Positions 1-11,625 of a DNA stretch of 64,000 nt are shown here, piece by piece. This DNA is from Aplectana chamaeleonis (taxonomy: Eukaryota; Nematoda; Chromadorea; Rhabditida; Cosmocercidae). The first letter of the stretch is position 1; every line of letters starts with the position of its first letter. Position numbers and translations under genes: made by a program. The notes beneath the pieces were generated by a model. It made no database searches. It was not told the origin of the DNA and saw only the letters and a program-made list of their open reading frames with translations. The stretch is taken from the NCBI GenBank assembly GCA_029168955.1, contig JAPDOI010000212.1:854001-918000 (forward strand). Direction: 5' to 3'.

Positions 1-600
1 AGCAGTAAAATATGGCATTTCCTTCGTTGATCCCCTCATTTCCCAAATTGTTACCCTAATACTGAATTTCTATGAGCTGAGATTCCTAGAACAGATGACC
101 CCTTACATGCAATTTCGATTACCCTTATATTTCGTTCCATACTTCGTTGTATTAGTCAGCAGCTTTCCATCACATATATTCTTTCCAATTAACATAGTTC
201 TACATCTATCGGTAAAAGAAGCATGTATTCGAGAAGTCACTTGGCATGTGCAGGTATAACGATGGGGCGTTTCTAATCATATTAGTTGATGAAGACACTA
301 GCATCACTCCATACAACTAGATTTAATAAAAATTATGTTGGCACTTGTTTTTTGTTTCATTTATTTCTGGTCGAAAGTGTAAATTGTCAGGTAACCTATT
401 ATCACTGCATTCTTTAACATTCAACACCTATGATAAATGACAAGAAAAAGCTCGAATGTTGAGCGAAAAGTACAGTCGCCTACTCGGTTTAGCACGAGAG
501 AAAGATCTATATTTGAAGAAGTAGCATTATCGAAACTGCCGTGCAAAGCTTACGAAGAATCCGCATAATGGGGCTGCCAAACTTTTATTGAGGGAAAAGT
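1..600. other. Unassigned AT-rich sequence
   Basis: No supported gene, RNA or repeat was found here. It precedes the CR1-like LINE and may hold its 5' untranslated region, but no boundary or target-site duplication could be placed. Confidence 0.3.
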
Positions 601-780
601 AGACGAAAATACGTTTTCAGAGAATCATTACGTTTGTCGGGGGTCTCAACAACCCCGATGAAGAGTGCGAGAGGGGACAGCAGGCGCGCTACGATGTTAA
701 CGCCGCGTCCCAGCCGCGCGCAACCAGCGAAGATGAGCCATCCTTCCCGAAGCTCCATACCTACATTCTTCCGGTTCATC

Positions 781-1455
781 ATGGCGGTGTCTCCTTCGTT
801 CGATATTGATGGTGTTTCGAATTTGATCGATCGTGTCGTGGAGGATTCCTCGCTGCCTGTTCATCTCAAAGATCTGCTGGTGTATTTGTGCAGTACTAAA
901 GAACAATTAGACAGTATTTTGGAGAGAAATCGAGTGCTTGAGGAGAAGGTTAACAAACTAGAGCTCGAAAATGCTAGCTTGAAAGGTCAGTGTACTCAGT
1001 CCAGTTCTTTTGGGAAGTCCTCGAAACCCAGAGATCAGCTGAGCGGCGATCGCACACATTGTGGGTCGTTGGTCGCAAAGTCGTCCTCTGACGGTTCTGA
1101 AGGCTTTCATGAATCTGAACGCCGTCGATCTATTGTTCTTCGTGGTCTTCCTGAGAAGAAACGTTGGTCTGTTTCCGATCGTGTACGTTATGACTTTTTA
1201 ACTGTTTGCAACATTCTGCATTTTCTGAACATTGAGTGCAATCCAGTAGCCGTGTATAGGTTAAGGAAGCCTGAGCCGTGGAAAACACACCTTCTCAAAA
1301 TCGTTCTTCCTGCCTCAGTTTTCCAAAAAATGGCGATTCAGCGGGCTCCTAAACTTCGCTTCTTTTACGGCGGGAAGCTTTCTCTGAGAGTCTCTCCCGC
1401 TAGAGGAATTGAAGCTCCTCTAGCGGGAGAGACTCTCTCGAGGTGGTGGGACTAA
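781..1455 (+). pseudogene. LINE ORF1-like protein, coiled coil plus RRM-like region
   Basis: The best start is the ATG at 781; the frame is also open upstream. About 55 residues in is a Leu/Glu/Lys heptad stretch (ERNRVLEEKVNKLELENASL) that looks like a short coiled coil. It is followed by a Ser/Lys-rich linker and then a block beginning RRRSIVLRGLPE, which resembles the RNA-recognition region of LINE ORF1 proteins. In the family, ORF1 proteins bind the element RNA and oligomerise through the coil. The C-terminus is abnormal: a perfect 22-bp inverted repeat (1386-1437) lies in the reading frame, and the frame then ends at 1453-1455. Everything after the hairpin is probably out of the original frame. 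A different nucleic-acid-binding ORF1 type is possible. Confidence 0.55.
1386..1437. repeat. Perfect 22-bp hairpin inside ORF1
   Basis: Bases 1386-1407 and 1416-1437 are exact reverse complements around an 8-bp loop (ATTGAAGC). The arms begin GAGAGTCTCTCCCGC. Confidence 0.95.
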
Positions 1456-1631
1456 AATACCTTCTGGTGTGGATAATCTACAACCTGGTAAAGGAGCTTG
1501 TGACAATCGTTTCTCTGCGGGGAGACATGGGTCGCCAGCCAGCCTTTCTCAGAGTGCGCATCCCAGCGAAGGTTTCAATCAGTCTCAGAGTTCTTTAACT
1601 GAATGCGGCTCTTCTTCCTTTAAAAAATTTT

Positions 1632-2346
1632 TCCATTTTCTATAGTTATGTCAGATCCATTTCGAAGAATGGGAGCCATATTGATTCAGTTTTGGGAAAC
1701 TTGTACGATTTATACGTATTTTCTGAGACTTGGTTGAATTCTTCTCAAGTTTTGTCTACTTTGCTTTGTTGTTTGTGCAGTGACTTCCAGGCGATACGTT
1801 GTGACCGAGTTCGAAAACAGGATGGGGGTGTAATTATTCTAATCAGAAACAGTTTTGGATATAGGTAAGTTTTTTTCTGAGTCAGTTCCCGATGCTTATG
1901 AATTACTGGCGGTGGATATCGTGTTCAACTGTTCTACGGTGCGGCTAATTGCAGTTTATAGAGCTCCTGATTGCCTAGCAGATACTAATGACAGGCTTTC
2001 CAATGCCATTAGTGATTTAATCATTTGTGAACACGCATCCGTGATTGTTGGTGATTTTAGTTACCCCGAAATCACTTGGGATAACTCTCTTGATAGTACA
2101 TCTTCCTCATCTCTTGACACTTCATCTTCTCTCGCACGAACATTCATAAATATGGTGGAAAGTCATGGTTTGCGGCAGTTTGTTAATGTGCCCACAAGGG
2201 GAAACAGTATTCTTGATCTGATTTTGTCAAATGATCCCTCGCTTGCGAACAATGTTTCTTCTATGCCACCTGTGGGATCCATTGATCATTCGAGCCTCAG
2301 TTTCTCTATGTCGGTTTCCTACTCTGAGCCTGGGTCAACGTTCTGA
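1632..2346 (+). pseudogene. APE-type endonuclease domain of the CR1-like LINE
   Basis: From about 1640 the frame reads through a motif SETWLNSS, matching the catalytic Glu motif of LINE endonucleases. A frameshift near 1857-1870 moves the rest to the frame ending at 2346. That part contains VYRAPD, then VGDFSYPEI where GDFN is usual (Asn replaced by Ser), and SIDHSSL, the terminal D-H motif. This domain nicks the target DNA to prime reverse transcription. The frameshift and the changed GDFN motif suggest it is dead. It leads directly into the RT frame starting at 2398. Confidence 0.7.
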
Positions 2347-2397
2347 AGACATTTTGGGGGTTGTGATTTTACTGCTATCTGTGAATATTTATGGTCA

Positions 2398-4443
2398 GTG
2401 GATTGGAGGAACTCCTTTGATACAGTTGATTCTATTCATGAAAAATATGAAATGTTTTTGACTGTTTTACAACATGCTATAGATTCTTTTGTGCCGTGGA
2501 AACGTGTTCTGGCTACGAAGTCAGTCCTTCCCTCGTATCTACAGAACATGGTCGATCATAGGAGTTGTTTGTTTAGGCTAGCTAGTAGTTCGAGAAGTGA
2601 GGAGGACTGGATAAAAATCCGGGGATTTTCACGACAATTTGACCTCCGCTTACAAAAGTACAATAGGAATTTGGAGACCAAAATAGTTAACAGGAATAAC
2701 ACAAAAGAGTTTTTTAAGTATGTAAAGAAAAAGCTATCGACTTCATGTAGGATCCCTGGGTTGAACAAAGGTGACACTGTGGCAGTTTCGGACAAAGATA
2801 AGGCTGATTTGTTGGCGGATAAATTTGCTGAGGTCTACACTGAAAAGGACGATTATTTTCCCGTTTATGATCCGTCCGTGGACCATGGAATGAGCATTTT
2901 TCCTTGGTTTGATGAGGTCTCCTTGTATGAGTTTTTGACTAACATTCCATCCTCTTTTTCTGTGACGCCAGATTTTGTGCCCGGTGTTTTCCTCAAGAAT
3001 ATTGCTCACGTTATAGCTAGTCCGCTAGCCTACCTTTTCAATCAGTCGATGTGCTGCTCGGAAGTACCGTTAAGATGGAAACATTCTTTTGTCACACCGT
3101 TGCTGAAAAAACGGCCTGCCAGCTGTGTTGATAACTATAGGCCGGTCAGTATCACATCACAACCGTGTAGATTATTTGAAAAGGGGCTCAAGAAATTCAT
3201 GATGGAATATCTTGAGAAAAATTCAATCATACCCGTAAATCAACACGGATTTGTTCCAGGTAAATCGGTGGAAACTAATTTGCTGGAATGCATTAACGAC
3301 TGGACTGATTATTTGGACTCAAAAAAGTGTTGTGATGTGCTGTACTTTGATTTTTCTAAGGCTTTCGATCGTGTGGACCATTTCAAATTGCTTTATAAAT
3401 TGTCCAAACTGAAATTCCATCCAGAAGTTATCAAATGGCTTGAAAATTTTCTTTCCGGTAGAAGTTTCCAAGTAAAGATAAATTCAACGTTTTCATCTAT
3501 AAGGCCTGTCAAGAGTGGGGTACCCCAACGAGGGGTATTGTCACCAATTTTGTTCGCTATTTACACCTCGGAACTCCCAGGTCTCCTGGAGCGCTGCGGT
3601 GTTGAGTGCAAACAGTTTGCTGATGACATTAAGATTTATAAGAAGGTTGAAAGCGAAGAAGATCAGAGTATGGTGGCTTGTGCATTGGAGAGCATTCTTG
3701 ATTGGTCTCATGAGTGGAAACTACCGTTGGCTTCTGAAAAGACAGTGTTCTTGAGGCTGGGCATGTCGGATTTGCCATGTACATACAATTTGGATGGTCA
3801 TGTGCTGAATTCCGTATCCTCTGTCAAAGACCTGGGTTTTCATTACAACAGCAAACTTGACTTCTCTGAACATTACCAATACTTGTGCAGAAAAGCTTCT
3901 TCTAAGACTTTCCTCATTTTCAAGGCGTTGGCCATTCGAGACAGAAAAGTGTTGTTGAGAGCATTCAAAACCTACGTCAGACCAATTTTGGAAAGTGGAA
4001 CGACAGTTTTTTCACCGCATAAAAGAAAAGATATTTTGCAACTTGAGAAAATCCAACACAATTTTACACGCAAAATATATGTAAGATCTCAAATCCAGGC
4101 CTATGAAAGAATACCATGTGCGGAAGCAAGGAATAGAGAGTTGAAAATTCATTCTCTGGAATCTCGCCGACGCCTGAATGATGTTTGCATGGTGTTTAAG
4201 TTACTAGCTGGCATTGCGAAAATCAACCTTTCTAGATTCTATAGGCTGAACCGCTCGAGGACCAGGGGGAGCAAGCTTACGATTTCATATGCAGCTCCGA
4301 AAGGCAATATTAGAGCCTGTACCTTTACTTGTAGAGCCGGATCAACTTTTGTCTCTCTTAACCTAGATATTACAACGGTACCAGTACCTTCTGCTTTGTG
4401 GAGTTTCAAACGCATTGCAGGGAAGAAGCTATTGTGTTTCTAA
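2398..4443 (+). pseudogene. Reverse transcriptase of the CR1-like LINE
   Basis: This is a long open frame of about 680 codons. RT motifs appear in order: DNYRPVSI, FDFSKAFDRVDH (motif A), SGVPQRGVLSPILF (motif B) and FADDIKIYK (motif C, with Phe in place of the usual Tyr of YADD). A C-terminal region follows with the thumb-like stretch LESGTTVFSPHK. In the family it copies element RNA at a nicked target. This reading frame itself is intact, but it is separated from ORF1 and the endonuclease by frame breaks. Family membership in the Jockey/CR1 group is confident; the exact clade is inferred. Confidence 0.85.
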
Positions 4444-4698
4444 GTCCACATGGAGAAAAAACAGTATTGGTCCTTTTTTATCCAGTTCATGTTCTGTGTA
4501 GTTACTTGTATTGTAGTACTTGTAATATCGATGTTTCTTACAACCCAGCAGACGTTTGAGTGTACACAAGGAACGTTCGAGCGATATAGCGTGCACAACT
4601 ATATCGCGAAAGTATCCCATACATTGCATAAAGGTGTCGCCGTCCGGCACACTAAGGCCTCTGGTCCATAACACCTTGGGATCCGTACCTAAGGAGTC

Positions 4699-7664
4699 AT
4701 GGAGTCTTTGGCCACAAGCCACAATTTCGCCACGCTGAACTGTAGATCGCTGTCGAGTGATATCCAAAAAACTGCGCTATCCAGACTTCTGAGCTATTTC
4801 CATGCACCGTTTGCTGCTTTGCAGGAAACCCGCCTCAGAGATAGACCCGTCATCAGCGTCGGAGAGTTTACCATCTACTGCGGTAACGCTGACGATAGGA
4901 GAGTGGGAGGCTGTGCAATAGCTGTAAGGAAGGATTTCAATGGTATGGTCAAGGAGTTTGGCTCAACGTCGTGCCGGAATGCATTCGTACGACTGCGGGA
5001 TCACAGAGGATTCAATCTGTGGATAGTGAGTGCTCATGCGCCCACTGAAACCGCCGAAGACAATTCGAAGGTTGCGTTTTATGAGGAACTCAATACGTTG
5101 CTGGCCAGGATACCTTGTCAACGTGCTGTTGTCGTGGGGATTGACGCAAATGCGAAGATGGGACTTGATCAGGAATCCGAAGTACTCGGTAAATGGTTCT
5201 ACCCAGTGGAGCAAACATCGGACAATGGCTACCGCCTTGTCGACTTTTGTGAACGCAGTGGTCTGATCATTGCATAGGCATTCAAGAGGAATCATCGCCG
5301 CCATCAGCTTACGTGGCAGGGACCAACCCAGCTATCTCCAGAAGAGCAGCGGAAGCGGAAGATGACAACTTTGAAACTACAGCTTGACTATGTCCTGACG
5401 AGGAATATTCCATTATCGGACATTCGAAGATCTAGAGCTGTGTGGGATGTCGCATTCGATTCGGATCACCGTCCTGTTCTGTTGAACTTCACTGCGAGGA
5501 TTCATAAGAGGAAGCGAGGGGCTCAGCCTCTCCAGAGGATTGACATGACAAGTCTCAGAGATGAAGAGTGCAGAAGGAATTTTCGACGACGCATTTCTAT
5601 TCACATCGGAGTACGGACTAAGAAGAAACTTTGCGTCGCGGATTCTTTTGTCAAGTGCATCCAGGACGCTTCGAAAGATGCACTCCCGGTTGTACAGCCT
5701 AAGAAGAAGTTCGCCTACGTCTCAGAAGAAACAACATCTACCTACAACAGAGTATGTGCTCTCCGAACTGCGGGAAACTTCGTGGAGGAGAACCTTCTGA
5801 GGAGGAAGTTGCGTCGGCAGCTTCAAAGTGACCGCGAACGAGAGTGGACGTGTAGAGCTAAGGAGTTCGAGAAGGCTTGGGAGGAGAAGAATCCGAAGAA
5901 AGCCAACACGTTGCTGCGACAGTATAGCGGGAAGATGAAGAGATGTTCTCCTGTCTTGAACACTACCAATGGAGTTGCAGTTGGTGATGCGAGGCTGCCA
6001 ATATGGAAGGATTACTTCAGTTCACTACTGAATCGTCCAGCGCCATCAGTACCTGAGCTCCCGCATGTTCAAAGAGCACATTACGATGTCAGTGAGGAAC
6101 CGCCGACTGAGTCTGAAGTTTTGGATTGTGTCCGGAAAATGAAGAATGGAAAGGCAGGTGGAGATGACAACATCACTGCTGAAATGCTGAAAGCTCTTCC
6201 TCCGTCTGGGATTCGTGAAATGACCAACACCATCCGTAACATATGGATGAGCGAAAGGATACCCGATTCGTGGAGACATGCGATCATCGTACCTCTTCAC
6301 AAGAAGCTATCCGTCACGGATCCTAAGAACTACAGAGGAATCTCTCTACTTCGTGTCATGTACAAGGTTTTAGAACGAATCATTCTCGAGCGACTTATCA
6401 AACATCGTGAAGGAACGACCAGAGATGAGCAAGCCGGTTTTCGACCTGGAGGATCGACCATCGACCAAGTATTCGTCGTGAGAAGAGTAATTGAATCGTG
6501 GCAGCGGTATTCGAAGCCATTACAGCTCGCTTTTTTGGACTTTGAAGCCGCGTTCGACTCTCCTCATCGTGATCGATTGCTCAATGCTCTGCGAGCAGAT
6601 GGAGTCCCGGAAAAGTATGTTTGGTTAATCGAGGACATGAACAAAGGAAAAACGGCAAGGAGCCGTTGCAGGGCCTTTTCTTTTCAACTTCGCCGTTGAT
6701 GACATCATGAGTAGAGTTGCAGAACAGTTTCCTGCGGATGTGATCCTAACACCATCAGGACGCTCCCTTGTCGACCTGGAGTACGCCGACGACATTGTGT
6801 TATTCGCTGAAAACAACGCAAAACTGCAAAGGATTGTGAACCTCGTTTCGAAGTATGTCGCAGCCTATGGACTTCGTCTTCGTCCTGACAAATGCAAGCA
6901 GATGTGGGTCTCTCAGAGGCCTTCAACGGGAGTTTGTGTGGACGGACAACGTATCGAACTGGTGGACGATTTCTGTTATTTGGGCTGTTTGCTGAAGAAC
7001 GACGGTAGCTATGCAGCGGATATTCGACAACGATGTGCGAAAGCTACGTCTGCATTTAATTCTATAACCAAGTGTTTGTGGTCTACCACCATCGCGAAGG
7101 AAGTCAAGTTGCGCGTCTACCTATCCGCTATTCGCCCTATCATGATGTACGGATCGGAGACGTGGGCAGCACCGAAGACGCAGATGGAAAGGTTGGATTG
7201 CACGGAGAGGAAGGGTTTTTAGGCGTTTGCTTGGGTATTTCTGGCCGCGTGTATGCCATAACGAAGAACTTTACAAGGAAATCGAGGCAGTAAATCAACG
7301 CTTGACACGAGGGAGGTGCCAGCATCTCCTAAAGCCATCTCAAGCAGCAATGGAAAGTCGACTTCGACTGCTCGGGCATATACTAAGAAGAACGCCGGAT
7401 CGTCTCGTACAACACGCTCTAAGAATGCTTCCAAATCCTGTCTGGAAACGGCCACCTGGGCGTAGGCGAAAGTTCTGGACGGATGTGGTTAAAGAGGATT
7501 TAAAGTCACTCGGCATCGAAAGACAGTTCAGGCGCGATGTTTCGTTTCGCAGGAAATGGAATAGTGACAGCTGGATGGAATGTGTTCAAATTGTGGCTGA
7601 AGACCGTGAAAAATGGACACGGCTGACTACTAGGACGGCACACCTCGGGGAAGATAAGGAATGA
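4699..7664 (+). pseudogene. RTE endonuclease-reverse transcriptase polyprotein, broken
   Basis: The ATG at 4699 opens an endonuclease of the 'craniofacial development protein 2-like' RTE type: [29 protein letters not shown], and later DSDHRPV near 5460. A single in-frame TAG at 5275-5277 interrupts it; the second copy has a Ser codon (TCG) there. The same frame continues through RT motifs [18 protein letters not shown] and the start of motif B. About 60 bp are missing near 6655 relative to copy 2, and the frame shifts. The frame then resumes with EYADDIVLF (6778 on) to 7222 and, after another shift, to the C-terminal [13 protein letters not shown] block at 7227-7664. It is dead through one nonsense change, one deletion and frameshifts. 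Confidence 0.85.
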
Positions 7665-7699
7665 GCGCGTCAGGCGAAAGCCAAACGATTAAAGTAAAA

Positions 7700-7838
<139 letters not shown>

Positions 7839-7861
7839 TTACATATTATAAGCGGCGTGGT

Positions 7862-8035
7862 GTAGCCCTTCCTGACTGGCTGGATAGCGACCGCGAAAAC
7901 GAATGAACCATAGGAAGTTGACAGCATGAAAACGATAAAAAACAAAATAGCGGAACAGAAAAGAAAAGCGCATTGCTGCAATGATCAACCTAAAGAAAAG
8001 AATCACAAGCTATCCAGCCAGTCAGGAAGGGCTAC
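7862..8035. repeat. Short inverted-repeat element, 27-bp perfect arms
   Basis: Bases 7862-7888 and 8009-8035 are exact reverse complements (GTAGCCCTTCCTGACTGGCT...), enclosing about 120 bp. It may be a small MITE or foldback. No target-site duplication was found. Confidence 0.8.
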
Positions 8036-8900
8036 TTGCACGATCAGCCAGCTCAAATTTTTCTCGAATGAAATATGCTTTGATGAAGAAGTGATCGTTC
8101 GCAGCTGGTGATGAGCGACATCAAGAGGCCTTTAAAGATGACCAGTACCATAGTATGAATAGGTATACATACATATTATAGCGAATAAGTAGCAAATGTT
8201 CTTTCATAATTATTGTGAGTAGCTGTAAATTCCTTCCATCTGCATACATTTGATTTGTCTACTCTATACCTGTGGATTTTACTATTTCATATATTGTGAG
8301 ATATTTACAATAATAATGCTGATGAGCGAATTGTAGTGAACATTTGAAAGCGTTTTCGAGTGGACAATAAAGAATTTATTATATTATAGGCTGTTTTCGC
8401 AGCAGCAAATTGAGCTGGAGAATTGAAGTGAAAGCAAAGAAATTCTGCAGTTCATGGTGTCTGCACGGGTGCAGTAGCTATAACACAACTCGATTAATTC
8501 ATGAAATGCCCCAACTTGAAAAGACTATGTTACTAGCCTACGGCGGCTTCACCATCTTCGGGTCACCCGCGATGGCTACTGGGATGCTCCGCAAATATCG
8601 GGTCTCCCGCGCTACCATCGCGTTTCGGATGTCCCGCGGGACCTTAATCGGGACGACGCCTTGGAGCAGATTCGGATGACACCGCAATTGGTCGTCGCGT
8701 CGACGCCCTCAATTGCTCTGGCATTCAGAGCGGGGCAGCCGCGCAAAATTTGGGTGCATTCGGTGCATTGACACCTGCGCGCGTCTACCCCCGCCAGGAT
8801 TTGCGGGCGGCGCTCATTTCGGAGGATCCGCGGGACCAAAAAGCGCGTCCCTTGGCTGGAATCCAATTGAACGCACTCTTCGACTTTGCGGTGACTATTG
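8036..8900. other. Non-coding stretch with a GC-rich dispersed repeat
   Basis: No gene is supported. From about 8556 to 8735 the sequence is unusually GC-rich, with words such as GGGTCACCCGCGA and CGCGCTACCAT. Related words recur at 18180-18330, suggesting an old dispersed element. An AATAAA at about 8366 has no matching coding region. Confidence 0.35.
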
Positions 8901-8904
8901 TATG

Positions 8905-9046
8905 GTCGATCACTGGTCGAGAGAGCGCCGCGTTGAACACATGTGGCACGCACGCAAGCGAGAGGGTAATGATCCTATCACTACCTCCTCGCTTGCGTGC
9001 GTGCCCCATGTGTTCGACGCGGCGATCTCTCGAGCAGTGATCGACG
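8905..9046. repeat. Foldback repeat with ~58-bp imperfect arms
   Basis: The arms 8905-8962 and 8987-9046 pair as an imperfect inverted repeat. Shared words include GTCGATCACTG at the outer ends and GCACGCACGCAAGCGAG at the inner ends. The small loop holds GGTAATGATCCTATC. Confidence 0.8.
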
Positions 9047-10699
9047 ATACTTCTTTTCATTATTACCTTCATTTTCACCACTTCGCTTATTGTTTCCCGT
9101 TTTGAGCTCTATGGAGTACCATTTTAGAAATTCCTCTGGTGTGACCCTCCTACATATCTAGATGTACTTAGATACTCTGGTTAGTTATTTTTCGTCGCTC
9201 TTTTTATGGAACTGTTAATTCAGCACGAGGATGTGAATTGAGGTTCTCTTCGCTTTAAGTTGAATTGCAAAGTTCAAAGCCGTTGGCAAGCTGTCCACTC
9301 TGGGTTGAAGAAAATAGGTGACCCTGTCGATTTTAGCAGCGAAACTGGAGCTGGACATAATCCGATTCAATTTATCTTTCACGTTCTCCAAAGGTCGTTT
9401 GTTGACCTTTACCTTGTGCATCGCGTCGCTGTATTACCTGTTAATTATCCTCTGGACCTTTGCCAATGGGAAGGATGGCCATTTGGCATGGGGGAACACT
9501 TATCGCGAGACCTGCTCCAGAAGCAAGAGGGTGCAGATACTTGATTTTTAGGAAGGAGCGAGAGGGGCTCGATTGGATCCTACCACAAAGATCAGAAAGT
9601 TCGCTGAATAGCTCTACATGTGAGTATAAAGTCCTACTACAGGACTTTCAACCTTCGATACTCGGTTACGAACAGGTATCTGTATTACAGAATCGAGCCA
9701 AAAAGCTTTGTTTGAACGTTTGGACCGTGAAGGCGACTAAATCACTCATGTCGAATGCACGGTTAGCTTGTATGAATTTCTTCACTATTACAATCAATGA
9801 CTGTTTGTTTCTGAGTTTTGAAACTTCGTCATTCTAGGCAAGATTTGCGCTCGTAAACGTACGAGGTGAGAAATAGAGCACTCGGCTGGATCCCTTCAGA
9901 TGTAAGATCTATTTTGTTCCACGATTTCGTACTCCAAAATATTTATTTTAATTCTAAGGCCTCTTTCAGAGTTCGATCGCTCTGCGACGCGATCGTGGGC
10001 ACGCGTCGCCGTGGAAATCGCAGATTTTGGAAGTGTGAATGCCCAACCGCGGAAGTTGGCGACCACGCACTTTTACGTACACATTCTAATCGACGCCTGT
10101 TTCGTGTTCGCGGTGTCGCGCAATTGGTTAGTCATTTATTATAAAAAGGTGCATTGTGCTTCGCCATTTAACTTTAACTTTATTACACGCCCTTGCAAAG
10201 GTGTAGAAACATAGAAAAGGCAGAAAAACAACGAAAACATCGAGGAACTTAAAAAATGACAAGTTTCGAAAGGAAAAAGCGTGAAACGATTGATAGATCC
10301 TTTCTTGACAATGAAGGTAATTTTTGACAAGTGTTTTGAATTTAGTGAAGTTGATCGGTATCTGAACAGTATGACTCATTTTCAAGTATTCCATGCCGGC
10401 TCCGAAGGTGAAGAAGCTGCGCCACAAAGAGGTGCGCGGCTGACGGAATTTAGGCTTGAACCTTTCTCCCCTAGTATTTGATTGAACCAGTTTGAAAAAT
10501 GAATGAGCTTTGAGACCCAGTCTTCCAGTTTTAATATTATATACCAAAATTTAATCATTTCTCTTGCGTCTGTAATGTAAAGTATCCAAATTAAGCATGC
10601 GATTCCTCACTATGCCACGGGGAATACTCCTATACGTGAAGCCAAGAGACCTTATGAAGACCTTCCTTGTGAAGTTGTTTTGCACTCTTTCTACCAGGT

Positions 10700-11562
10700 T
10701 GTCTAATAATTCTTGTCCGAAAATTTTCAAAATTCTATAATTTTCCTTAGAAGTGTTATAATATCAGGCAAGTGTAAGAACCTTCTAGAAGGTTCTCCAA
10801 AGTTCTACGCTAGGGGTATATAAGGCGCAGTCGTCGCGGCTAGCTACCAGTACAAGCTAAAATGGACCAAGGTCGAATTCGTACGTTCGTGTACTACGAG
10901 TGGCTGCTGGGCAACGACACGGGCACCGCGGTCGCCAACATCTGCAGAGCGTGCAAGGAGGATGCAGTGTCCCAACGCACAGTCAGCCGCTGGTTCAATC
11001 GTTTCGAGAGCGGCGACACGAGCCTTGAGGACAGGGAGCACAGCGGGAGGCCTTCTACGGACACCAAGGGCATGCTGTACTTCGAGCTGCTCCCGCAAGG
11101 CTGGACGGTCACCGCCTCCATCTACACCGATCAGCTCGAGAAACTAGCCGCCGCCATCCGAGAAAAGCGTCCCCGACGGGCCTCGGTCCACTTGCTGCAC
11201 GACAACGCGCGCCCCCACGTGGCGAAGGAGACCCAGCAGAAGTTGGCGACGCTCGGCTGGGAGACGGTTGCCCATCCGCCGTATTCCCCGGACCTCGCCC
11301 CCTCCGACTACCACTTGTTCCGCCCGCTGAAGCACCATTTGGCCGGAAGAAAATTCACCAACTACGACAACCTCAAATCCGACATCGCGGACTTCTTCGA
11401 GTCGCAGCCCCTGGAGTTCTGGGCGAAGGGCATCGGCGACCTGCCCAATCGATGGGCCACTGTTGTGGATAACTGTGGTGATTATATTGTTGATTAAACT
11501 TGTTTTTCAATAAAGTTGAAAAAAATTAAAAATGGTGGTTTTCGGACAAGAATTATTGGACA
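10700..11562 (+). mobile_element. mariner element, internally deleted
   Basis: The terminal inverted repeats 10700-10723 and 11539-11562 match at 23 of 24 positions (TGTCTAATAATTCTTGTCCG on the left). They bound a mariner transposase gene. The right end abuts TA; the left TA is not evident. It is nested in the Harbinger-like element. Confidence 0.9.
10862..11497 (+). pseudogene. mariner transposase with internal deletion
   Basis: The 211-codon frame starts at ATG 10862. Its N-terminus keeps the HTH region (SQRTVSRWFNRFESGD, EDREHSGRPS) used for TIR binding. It then jumps after SGRPSTD to KGMLYFELLPQG. The C-terminal catalytic half has HDNARPH (second Asp) and PPYSPDLAPSDYHLF (third Asp of the D,D34D triad). 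The block with the first catalytic Asp is missing; mariner transposases are about 345 residues, so roughly 130 residues are gone. The frame is otherwise open and ends normally, so the deletion kept the frame. It cannot be catalytic, though the DNA-binding part could still bind ends if expressed. Confidence 0.92.
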
Positions 11563-11625
11563 ATATCGATAGTTCAATACTCCAGCACTAGGTTAACATG
11601 CTGGAGTATTGAACTATCGATATTG
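11561..11625. repeat. 27-bp perfect palindrome next to mariner
   Basis: Bases 11561-11587 and 11599-11625 are exact reverse complements around an 11-bp loop. The right half plus the loop recurs with one change at 11853-11895 (CTAGGTTAACATGCTGGAGT...). Confidence 0.95.

Larger units (their letters stand above)
600..4543 (+). mobile_element. CR1-like non-LTR retrotransposon (LINE), degraded
   Basis: The order is that of an APE-type LINE on the plus strand: an ORF1-like protein (781-1455), an apurinic-type endonuclease (about 1632-2346) and a reverse transcriptase (2398-4443). About 100 bp of 3' sequence follows before the next LINE begins at about 4544. Frameshifts separate the coding blocks, so the copy is inactive as it stands. 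The CR1 assignment is inferred from the gene order and RT motifs. The 5' end is not defined and no terminal microsatellite or target-site duplication is visible. Confidence 0.8.
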
